DNA from: Bacteroidaceae bacterium
Lineage (GTDB): Bacteria; Bacteroidota; Bacteroidia; Bacteroidales; Bacteroidaceae
Assembly: GCA_017965425.1 (NCBI GenBank)
Contig: JAGCPY010000032.1
Span: 1-51,060 of the forward strand
Reading direction: 5' to 3'
DNA length: 51,060 nucleotides
A program made the translations under genes and the position numbers. Every line of letters begins with the position of its first letter. Within the stretch, counting starts at the first letter, position 1. The notes under the pieces were generated by a model. It had not been told where the DNA came from. It saw only the letters and a program-made list of their open reading frames with translations, and did not search any database. This document shows, one piece after another, positions 33,783 to 40,591 of the stretch.

Positions 33783-35600
33783 ATGGCACAGCTCTTTGTA
33801 CCAGCAAGGCTCAGAGGTCTTTTGACCTTCCTTTTCATCAGCCTCTCTGTAGCCCTTTCTGCGCAGGGCATTCAGGTCTCCGACTTCCATTTCGACGAGT
33901 TCGATTCTGCTGCCAATACGGAAGGTACGGCCTTCCCAGATCCCAACAACGGCAACAAGTGTGCCCTCATCAAGGTGCACACCACCCAGCGGGGCTTCAC
34001 CTTCGACGTCGGTGTGCTCGGCGTGGCAAAGACCGAGCCTCAGGGCGGCAGCCATCCCACGCAGATCTGGGTCTATGTGCCGCAGGGCGTGAAACGCATC
34101 AGCATCATGCACCCGCAGCTGGGTGAGCTCCTGGACTACGACCTTGGCATGACGCTGAAGTCTGCTAAGACCTACCACCTCACCCTCCAGACAGGCACCG
34201 TGCAGACCGTTGTCAACCCGACGCTGCAGAAGCAGTTTGCCGTCTTCACCCTCGTGCCTGCCAATGCCTCGTTGGAGGTCGATGGCGAGGCGTGGGAAGT
34301 GAATGCGCAGGGGCAGGCGGCCCGCATGCTGCCCTTTGGCACCTACCAGTACCGCGCCACCGCCCCGCGTTATAAAGCCTCTTCCGGCCAGTTCACCATC
34401 GGTAAGGAGAAGCACACAGAGACCATCACCCTCACGCCCAACTTCTCCACCATCACCTTCCAGGCCCCTGCCGGCGCCGAGGTATGGGTGGACGGGCAGC
34501 GTCGCGGCACGGGCACCTGCAGCATGGACCTCACCGCCGGCGAGTACCAGGTGGAATGTCGGCAGGAGAGCCACCTCGCCACCACGAAGGTCATCACCGT
34601 CGGTGCCAACCAGCCCCGCACCATCCAGCTCGATGCTCCGCGGCCTATCTACGGCCTCCTCTCTGTCAGTTCTACGCCCTTCGGTGCGAAGGTCACCGTG
34701 GATGGCAAGGCCGTCGGCGAGACGCCTCTCTCCCTCGATAATGTCCTTATCGGTCAGCGGCAGGTCGCCGTCAGCATGGATGGCTACACTTCCCCCGCTG
34801 CCAAGACGGTGTTGGTCTCGCAGGAGCAGGCTGCTGAGGTGGATTTCCAGATGGAGAAGCAGGCCGCACCTGTGGCCACTACGCCCGCTTCGCCTCAAGG
34901 CCGTGCCGGCACCCGTTCCTTCACGGTCAAAGGTGTTGCCTTCACGATGGTGGCCGTGGAGGGCGGAACGTTCACCATGGGTGCCACTTCCGAGCAGGGC
35001 GGCGATGCTCTTTACGATGAGAAACCAGCCCATCAGGTCACCCTTTCCTCTTTCTCCATCGGACAGACGGAGGTGACGCAGGCGCTGTGGCAGGCGGTGA
35101 TGGGCAGCAACCCGTCCAAATTTAAGGGGGATAACCGCCCAGTGGAGAAGGTGAGTTGGGAGGATTGCCAGGAGTTTATTCAAAAGCTGAATCAACTGAC
35201 CGGCCAGCGCTTCCGCCTTCCTACGGAGGCCGAATGGGAATATGCCGCCCGTGGCGGCAACAAGAGCAAGGGCTATAAGTACAGTGGCAGCAACGACCTT
35301 GGCAGCGTAGCGTGGTATGGTGGCAATAGCGGCCGCTCAACCCATGATGTCGCTACGAAGGCCCCGAACGAATTGGGCCTCTATGACATGAGCGGCAACG
35401 TATCCGAGTGGTGTCAGGACTGGTATGAGTATCATAAGAAGAGCCCCAGCAGCAATCCTTCCGGCCCCTCCTCGGGCGATAACCGTGTGATACGGAGTGG
35501 CAGCTGGGGCGCCTCTGCTTCGAATTGTCGTGTTGCGATACGGGACGCCTATACGCCCACGTATCGGAGCGACAACGGCGGCTTCCGCCTCGCCCTTTAG
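33783..35600 (+). CDS. Exported PEGA-repeat protein with a C-terminal FGE/SUMF1-type domain
   Basis: A signal peptide (LLTFLFISLSVALSAQG) is followed by beta-rich repeats of PEGA type (FTLVPANASLEVDGEAWE; ITFQAPAGAEVWVDGQRRGTG; LSVSSTPFGAKVTVDGKAVGETPLSL, about 155-350). A formylglycine-generating-enzyme-like domain follows from about 382 to the end (VEGGTFTMGATSEQGG; HQVTLSSFSIGQTEVTQALW; FRLPTEAEWEYAARGG; GSWGASASNCRVAIRD). The domain keeps one cysteine (about 580), but I cannot see the full catalytic pair of true sulfatase-activating enzymes. Such fusions are abundant in Bacteroidales and are likely binding rather than activating. It may share a transcript with asnS, though a terminator lies between. 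Confidence 0.85.
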   Translation: MAQLFVPARLRGLLTFLFISLSVALSAQGIQVSDFHFDEFDSAANTEGTAFPDPNNGNKCALIKVHTTQRGFTFDVGVLGVAKTEPQGGSHPTQIWVYVPQGVKRISIMHPQLGELLDYDLGMTLKSAKTYHLTLQTGTVQTVVNPTLQKQFAVFTLVPANASLEVDGEAWEVNAQGQAARMLPFGTYQYRATAPRYKASSGQFTIGKEKHTETITLTPNFSTITFQAPAGAEVWVDGQRRGTGTCSMDLTAGEYQVECRQESHLATTKVITVGANQPRTIQLDAPRPIYGLLSVSSTPFGAKVTVDGKAVGETPLSLDNVLIGQRQVAVSMDGYTSPAAKTVLVSQEQAAEVDFQMEKQAAPVATTPASPQGRAGTRSFTVKGVAFTMVAVEGGTFTMGATSEQGGDALYDEKPAHQVTLSSFSIGQTEVTQALWQAVMGSNPSKFKGDNRPVEKVSWEDCQEFIQKLNQLTGQRFRLPTEAEWEYAARGGNKSKGYKYSGSNDLGSVAWYGGNSGRSTHDVATKAPNELGLYDMSGNVSEWCQDWYEYHKKSPSSNPSGPSSGDNRVIRSGSWGASASNCRVAIRDAYTPTYRSDNGGFRLAL

Positions 35601-35654
35601 TTCCTTCCCTGCGGAAGAGCGAAGCGAAAAGCCCAAAAAGAGAAAAAAGGATTT

Positions 35655-35724
35655 GTCCCTGCCGTGTCTGTGCCGGAAAGAGGCGGCATGAAGCCGCCCA
35701 AAGAGGCACAGACGCGGCAGGGAC
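35655..35724. repeat. Nested GC-rich inverted repeat (cruciform-like)
   Basis: GTCCCTGCCGTGTCTGTGCC (35655-35674) pairs with GGCACAGACGCGGCAGGGAC (35705-35724) over 20 bp with one G-T. An inner hairpin GGCGGC-ATGAA-GCCGCC lies at 35682-35698. A third hairpin TCCGCGC-GAA-GCGCGGA lies at 35737-35753. The stretch 35601-36064 has no gene. Confidence 0.8.
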
Positions 35725-35823
35725 GCAAGGAAGAAATCCGCGCGAAGCGCGGAGAAAACGCCCTCATCCGCAGGCAAGACGCTCATCCTGCCTGCATCCT
35801 CTGCCGAAGACAGCCAAGTGAAG

Positions 35824-35890
35824 TGATCATTCGGTGATGATGGAATGATTATTCCATCATCACCGAATGATCATTCCATCATCATGGAAT
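35824..35890. repeat. Perfect 23-bp AT-rich palindrome plus partial copy
   Basis: TGATCATTCGGTGATGATGG at 35824 (continuing to 35846) is perfectly complementary to 35851-35873 around a GATT loop. The right arm overlaps a second short hairpin ATTCCAT-CATC-ATGGAAT (35873-35890). It could be an operator or a structural repeat, but no T-tract follows. Confidence 0.75.
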
Positions 35891-36064
35891 AATCAAAAGT
35901 GTTAAGAGAAATCGGCGGAAGAGTTAAGGGAAATGGTCGGTAGGCTCAAGGGAGAAGGACGAATGTGTCTTGACTTCTATGGGAAAAGATAGGTTGTTAG
36001 ATGGAAGTTTGCCAGCGTCTGTGCAAAAACAACGGGAAAATCATGTTCTTTCGGGAAAAAGACT

Positions 36065-36072
36065 TATCTTTG
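36065..36072 (+). promoter_or_regulatory. -7 box of the LPP20-like gene
   Basis: TATCTTTG, followed by CAGCC, lies 40 nt before the chosen ATG at 36112 and rules out the longer reading frame that begins at 36001. Confidence 0.65.
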
Positions 36073-36111
36073 CAGCCAGTTTGTGAAGAATACAATAGTC
36101 ACCATGTAAAT

Positions 36112-37983
36112 ATGAATACGCGCATCATAGCCTCGCTCGGGGCCTGCCTCCTTCTCTTCCTCCTGCCCCTCACCCTCTCAGCTCAGAACTGGGATGTGGT
36201 GAAGAGCAGTCCCGATTATGTCTATGGCGAGGGCGTGGGTGCCACCATCGCAGAAGCCGACCAGCGGGCACTGGCCGACCTGACGTCGAACATCTCGGTG
36301 TTCGTGCAGTCGGACTTCGAGATGACGACCACCAACCAGCAGGATGGCAGTCGGGTGTCGTCCGGCAGTTATGCCGCCAGCCGCATGAAGACCTATTCGC
36401 AGGCCACGCTGACGAATACCGAACGCATCGTGCTCTCGCCGGAACCCAATGCCCGTGTGGGACGATGGATGAAGAAGACGGAGGTCGATAAGCTCTTCCA
36501 ACTTCGCCTGGCCAAGGCACAGGACTTGGCCGCTTCCGCTCGGCGTGCCGAGGCAGCAGGCAAGGTGGACGACGCCCTGCGCTATTACTACTGGGCCTAC
36601 GCCCTCACGCAGTCGCTGCGTTACCCTTCGAAGGCTACGTTCACCGACGACGAAGGGCAGCAACACCTGCTGACGACTTGGCTGCCGCAGCAGATGCGAC
36701 AGGTGATGGACGACGTGGCGTGCCAGATGTCGCGCCGCGAAGGCGATGACATCGAGGTGGCCTTCTCCTTCCGCGGCCGCCCAGTGTCGAGCCTGGACTT
36801 CACCTACTTCGACGGTCGCGACTGGTGCCCCATCACCAGTGCCTCTGATGGTCGCGGCCTGATGGAGATGGCCGAGGGCTACAACGGGCAGACGCTACAG
36901 CTGCGCCTGGAATATGAATACCGCACGGAAGCACATATCGACCGCGAGCTGGAAGGCGTGCTGGCGGTGGTGCCCTCGCTGGCCTTCCCGAAAGCCACGA
37001 AGACCTTCAGCGCCAAGGCCACGCAGGAAGCCGCTCCCACAAGACGAGACCTCACCCCCGGCCTTTCTTCGAAAAGAGAGGGGAGTGATGGTGTCTTGAG
37101 TAACGGCGAGGGCAGCAGGACAGCCATGCCCTCGGCCCTGGCAGACGACAAGGCATACGCCAGTGTCGTGCAACGTGTGCTGACCGCCATCCGAGGCCGC
37201 AGCTATCAGTCGGTAACGGACTGCTTCACCGACGAAGGACGCGACGTGTTTCAACGTCTGGTGCAGTACGGCCAGGCCCGCCTGGTAGGTACGCCTCAGC
37301 CCGTGTTCCACCGTTCGGCCGACGGCGTGGTATGCCGTGGCGTGCAGATGTCTTTCAGCTTCGCCCGCGGTCTGCGTAAATCGTTCGTGGAAGAAGTGGT
37401 GTTCACCCTCGACACCGATGCCCGCATCAAGAATGTCAGCTTCGGCCTCGGACAGGTGGCCGAGCAGGATATCCTCTGCAAAGGCGTCTGGGACGAGAAC
37501 GTGCGGGTGGCCATCATGCAGTTTCTCGAGAACTACAAGACGGCCTACGCCCTGAAGCGACTGGACTACCTGAACACCATCTTCGACGACAACGCCGTCA
37601 TCATCACGGGCAGCGTGGCGCGCAACTCAGGTCAGCGCGGGATGCGTCTCGACACAGACTCGCGCCGTTTCACCCAGAAGGACGTGCGCTACAACCGCCA
37701 GACCAAGGAGCAGTATATGCGCAACCTGCGGCGCTGCTTCGACAGCAATGAATTCGTGAACATCCGCTTCTCCAACAATGACGTGGTGAAACTGGGCAAG
37801 GGTGGCGAGATGTACTCCATCCAAATTGAGCAGGACTACTACAGCACCACCTACGGCGACCACGGCTACCTCTTCCTGATGGTCGATTTGAACGATGCCG
37901 AGCACCCGCTCATCAAAGTGCGAACGTGGCAACCGGAGAAAGACCCGAACTTCGGACTTTACGGTCCGGGGGACTTCAAGTGA
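36112..37983 (+). CDS. LPP20-like exported protein
   Basis: The 623-residue protein has a signal peptide (IIASLGACLLLFLLPLTLSA) and an LPP20-like domain near the start (YVYGEGVGATIAEADQRALADLTSNISVFVQSDFE...). A helical stretch with YYYWAYALTQSLRYPS (about 155-175) follows, then a beta domain and a C-terminal nuclear-transport-factor-like region (MQFLENYKTAYALKRLDYLNTIFDDNAVII, about 475-505). Role unknown; related proteins are often outer-membrane or periplasmic components in Bacteroidales. A GC-rich palindrome in frame at 37050-37091 adds a Pro/Ser/Gly/Glu-rich linker (about residues 313-327). The downstream terminator is strong. Confidence 0.8.
   Translation: MNTRIIASLGACLLLFLLPLTLSAQNWDVVKSSPDYVYGEGVGATIAEADQRALADLTSNISVFVQSDFEMTTTNQQDGSRVSSGSYAASRMKTYSQATLTNTERIVLSPEPNARVGRWMKKTEVDKLFQLRLAKAQDLAASARRAEAAGKVDDALRYYYWAYALTQSLRYPSKATFTDDEGQQHLLTTWLPQQMRQVMDDVACQMSRREGDDIEVAFSFRGRPVSSLDFTYFDGRDWCPITSASDGRGLMEMAEGYNGQTLQLRLEYEYRTEAHIDRELEGVLAVVPSLAFPKATKTFSAKATQEAAPTRRDLTPGLSSKREGSDGVLSNGEGSRTAMPSALADDKAYASVVQRVLTAIRGRSYQSVTDCFTDEGRDVFQRLVQYGQARLVGTPQPVFHRSADGVVCRGVQMSFSFARGLRKSFVEEVVFTLDTDARIKNVSFGLGQVAEQDILCKGVWDENVRVAIMQFLENYKTAYALKRLDYLNTIFDDNAVIITGSVARNSGQRGMRLDTDSRRFTQKDVRYNRQTKEQYMRNLRRCFDSNEFVNIRFSNNDVVKLGKGGEMYSIQIEQDYYSTTYGDHGYLFLMVDLNDAEHPLIKVRTWQPEKDPNFGLYGPGDFK
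37050..37091. repeat. GC-rich palindrome in frame in the LPP20-like gene
   Basis: CCTCACCCCCGGCCTTTCTT...AAGAGAGGGGAGTG resembles the intergenic copy at 40151-40190 (CCTCACCCCCGACCCCTCTC). It is translated as a low-complexity linker. Confidence 0.6.
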
Positions 37984-37995
37984 GGGCGTTTTCTC

Positions 37996-38045
37996 AGCAC
38001 AAAGTCGGTGAAAGTGTGCAAGCTTTGACCGATTTTGTGCTTTTT
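37996..38045 (+). terminator. Terminator of the LPP20-like gene
   Basis: AGCACAAAGTCGGT (37996-38009) pairs with ACCGATTTTGTGCT (38028-38041), one G-T pair, and is followed by TTTT. The T-run adjoins the -33 box of the etfB promoter. Confidence 0.8.
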
Positions 38046-38047
38046 GT

Positions 38048-38078
38048 TTTGAAAAAAGAGGATAAAGCAGTACTTTTG
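38048..38078 (+). promoter_or_regulatory. Promoter of the etfB operon
   Basis: A -33 TTTG (38048-38051) and a -7 TACTTTTG (38071-38078) are 19 nt apart, 47 nt before the etfB ATG. Confidence 0.8.
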
Positions 38079-38124
38079 CACCGCTTTACATGTAGTGAAT
38101 GATAAAACGTTAAACAAAATCAAT

Positions 38125-38997
38125 ATGGCTTTGAAAATCGTTGTGCTGGCCAAGCAAGTGCCAGACACCCGTAATGTGGGCAAGGACGCGATGACAGCCG
38201 AAGGAACGGTGAATCGCGCTGCCCTGCCTGCCATTTTTAATCCAGAAGATCTGAATGCCCTGGAGCAGGCACTGCGCCTGAAGGAGCAGAACCCAGGTTC
38301 CACGGTGGGCATCCTCACGATGGGACCTCCCCGTGCCGGTGAAATCATCCGCCAAGGACTTTATCGTGGTGCTGACACTGGCTGGCTGCTGACCGACCGC
38401 CTGTTCGCAGGTGCCGACACACTCGCCACCTCCTACGCCCTGGCCACCGCCATCAAGAAGATTGGTGACGTCGATATCGTCATCGGAGGTCGTCAGGCCA
38501 TCGACGGCGACACGGCTCAGGTGGGGCCTCAGGTGGCTCAGAAACTGGGCCTGAACCAAGTAACCTATGCAGAAGAGGTGCTTTCCGTAAAAGACGGAAA
38601 GGCTACTATCAAGCGCGTCATCGACGGCGGCGTGGAGACCGTGGAGGCACCTCTGCCCGTGGTCATCACCGTCAACGGAAGCGCAGCCCCCTGCCGTCCC
38701 CAGAACGCCAAGCTGGTGATGAAGTACAAGCGCGCCACCTGCCCCATGGAACGCCCGGCCGAAGGAACGCCCTACGACCACCTCTATGAGGAGCGTCCTT
38801 ACCTGACACTCAACCAGTGGAGCGTGGCCGACGTGGAGGGCGACCCCGCTCAGTGCGGCCTTGCAGGCTCTCCCACGAAGGTGAAGGCCGTGAAGAACAT
38901 CGTCTTCCAGGCGAAGGAGTCGAAAACTTTGACGGCTTCTGACGCTGATGTCGAGGGAATGATCAAAGAATTGTTGGAAGAAAAGATCATCGGATAG
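38125..38997 (+). CDS. etfB: Electron transfer flavoprotein beta subunit
   Basis: The 290-residue protein begins MALKIVVLAKQVPDTRNVG. It has VGILTMGPPRAGEIIRQGLYRGAD, SYALATAIKKIGDVDIVIGGRQAIDGDTAQVGPQVAQKLG (the AMP/FAD site of EtfB), and VVITVNGSAAPCRPQNAKLVMKYKRA. With EtfA it carries electrons from acyl-CoA dehydrogenases. An upstream ATG at 38095 is part of the leader, and 38125 follows the promoter with a clean start. Operon order is etfB-etfA-DUF559-acyl-CoA dehydrogenase. Confidence 0.95.
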   Translation: MALKIVVLAKQVPDTRNVGKDAMTAEGTVNRAALPAIFNPEDLNALEQALRLKEQNPGSTVGILTMGPPRAGEIIRQGLYRGADTGWLLTDRLFAGADTLATSYALATAIKKIGDVDIVIGGRQAIDGDTAQVGPQVAQKLGLNQVTYAEEVLSVKDGKATIKRVIDGGVETVEAPLPVVITVNGSAAPCRPQNAKLVMKYKRATCPMERPAEGTPYDHLYEERPYLTLNQWSVADVEGDPAQCGLAGSPTKVKAVKNIVFQAKESKTLTASDADVEGMIKELLEEKIIG

Positions 38998-38999
38998 AA

Positions 39000-39040
39000 G
39001 ACCTCCCTCACCCTCCCTTGTAGGGAGGGAGTGGTCACCT
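39000..39040. repeat. GC-rich palindrome between etfB and etfA
   Basis: ACCTCCCTCACCCTCCCTTG...AGGGAGGGAGTGG forms a hairpin in the 69-nt gap and belongs to the family inserted elsewhere in frame. Confidence 0.65.
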
Positions 39041-39066
39041 TTCAAGAATAAAAAAAGAGAACGACT

Positions 39067-40149
39067 ATGCAAGATAATCAATCCGCACAAGTAAATACTC
39101 CCCTCCATACCAGGGAGGGGCATGGGGGTGGACCCGTCTGTGTCTATTGTGAGATAGAAGGCACCCTCGTACAGGAAGTATCTCAGGAGTTGCTGACCAA
39201 GGGTCGCAAACTCGCCAATGAACTGAAGGTTGAGCTCCACGCTGTCGTGGTAGGTACTGGAATAAAGGGAAAGGTCGAGGAGCAGATTCTGCCCTACGGC
39301 GTCGATAAGCTCTTCGTCTTCGACGGCGAAGGCCTCTTCCCCTACACTTCGGCTCCCCACACCGACATCCTCGTCAACCTCTTCAAGGAAGAACAGCCGC
39401 AGATCTGCCTCATGGGCGCCACGGTCATCGGTCGCGACCTCGGTCCCCGTGTCTCGTCTTCCCTCACCAGCGGCCTCACAGCCGACTGCACAGAACTGGA
39501 GATTGGCGAGTACGACGACAAGAAGAGCGGCAAGCACTATGACCAGTTGCTCTATCAGATTCGTCCCGCCTTCGGAGGTAACATCGTCGCCACCATCGTC
39601 AATCCCGACCATCGTCCCCAGATGGCTACGGTTCGTTCCGGCGTGATGCAGAAGGCCATCTACGAGGGCGCTTGCCGCAAGGAAGTTGTCTATCCCGAGG
39701 TCAGCAAGTATGTCTCTGCTGAGGCTTACGTTGTGAAAGTTCTCGACCACCATGTAGAGGCCGCCAAGCACAACCTGAAGGGCGCTCCCATCGTCGTCGC
39801 CGGCGGTTACGGTATGGGCTCGAAGGAAGGCTTCGACATGCTGTTCGAGCTGGCCAAGGTGCTGCACGGCGAGGTGGGCGGTTCACGTGCTGCCGTGGAT
39901 GCAGGCTTCTGCGACCACGACCGTCAGATTGGTCAGACGGGCGTTACCGTGCATCCGAAAGTGTATATCGCCTGTGGTATCTCCGGACAGATCCAGCACA
40001 TCGCCGGTATGCAGGACTCTGGCATCATCATCAGCGTCAACAGCGACCCCGATGCCCCCATCAACCGCATCGCCGACTACGTGATTGTTGGTACGGTGGA
40101 AGAGGTGGTGCCGAAGCTGATCAAGTACTATAAGCAGAATAGTAAGTAA
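39067..40149 (+). CDS. etfA: Electron transfer flavoprotein alpha subunit with an in-frame palindrome insert
   Basis: The 360-residue protein is a normal EtfA from VCVYCEIEGTLVQEVSQELLTKGRKLA (about residue 24) onward. The C-terminal FAD domain includes GRDLGPRVSSSL, AKVLHGEVGGSRAAVDAGF and YIACGISGQIQHIAGMQDSG (about 300-320). Its first 23 residues (MQDNQSAQVNTPLHTREGHG...) are unlike the usual short N-terminus; residues 11-23 are encoded by a GC-rich palindrome at 39098-39135. The ATG at 39067 is supported by an upstream AAAGAGAACGACT. The insert is in frame and upstream of the first beta strand, where it could be tolerated. Confidence 0.93.
   Translation: MQDNQSAQVNTPLHTREGHGGGPVCVYCEIEGTLVQEVSQELLTKGRKLANELKVELHAVVVGTGIKGKVEEQILPYGVDKLFVFDGEGLFPYTSAPHTDILVNLFKEEQPQICLMGATVIGRDLGPRVSSSLTSGLTADCTELEIGEYDDKKSGKHYDQLLYQIRPAFGGNIVATIVNPDHRPQMATVRSGVMQKAIYEGACRKEVVYPEVSKYVSAEAYVVKVLDHHVEAAKHNLKGAPIVVAGGYGMGSKEGFDMLFELAKVLHGEVGGSRAAVDAGFCDHDRQIGQTGVTVHPKVYIACGISGQIQHIAGMQDSGIIISVNSDPDAPINRIADYVIVGTVEEVVPKLIKYYKQNSK
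39098..39135. repeat. GC-rich palindrome in frame at the 5' end of etfA
   Basis: CTCCCCTCCATACCAGGGAG followed by GGGCATGGGGGTGG forms a hairpin core at 39100-39120 and is translated as TPLHTREGHGGGP. Confidence 0.75.
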
Positions 40150-40150
40150 A

Positions 40151-40190
40151 GCCTCACCCCCGACCCCTCTCCGAAAGGAGAGGGGGGTGA
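40151..40190. repeat. GC-rich palindrome between etfA and the DUF559 gene
   Basis: GCCTCACCCCCGACCCCTCT then CCGAAAGGAGAGGGGGGTGA form a hairpin (CCCCTCTCC-GAAA-GGAGAGGGG). It lies 2 nt after the etfA stop and 16 nt before the DUF559 start. Confidence 0.75.
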
Positions 40191-40205
40191 AAACTCAAAG
40201 ATAAA

Positions 40206-40585
40206 TGCCTAATGATTGGATAAAGACCTCTTCCCCAGATAGGTACGGACTGCTCAAAGAATACGCTAAGAAGAGCAGGCAGGAAATGACAGAAAGTGAA
40301 TTTATCCTGTGGAACGCTTTAAGGGATTCGAGAAATGGTCTTCGGTTCAGACGGCAACATCCAATTGGCGACTATATAGCAGACTTCGTTTGTTTGAAAA
40401 GAAAGTTGGTAATAGAGGTGGATGGTGGCTATCATGATCATCCTCAACAGCAACAGGAAGACCAATGGCGTACAGATTTTCTTGAAAAAATGGGTTACGT
40501 GGTGCTTCGCTTCAGGAACGAAGAAATAAACAATAGCCTCAATGAGGTTTTAGAGAGAATTAATGCAGTGTTAATAAACGAATAA
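40206..40585 (+). CDS. DUF559 nuclease-like protein
   Basis: The ATG at 40206 (ATGCCTAATGATTGG) begins a 126-residue protein with the DUF559 pattern: LWNALRDSRNGLRFRRQHPIGDYIADFVCLKRKLVIEVDGGYHD (about 35-78) and the C-terminal DFLEKMGYVVLRFRNEEINNSL. The acidic residues in GDYIADF (Asp57, Asp60) and IEVDG (Glu71, Asp73) resemble the active site of the Vsr/PD-(D/E)xK nuclease fold. The biological role of the family is not established. It interrupts an otherwise compact etfB-etfA-dehydrogenase operon and is more AT-rich than its neighbours. Palindromes of one family lie just upstream and inside the next gene. Confidence 0.85.
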
Positions 40586-40591
40586 TGTAAT

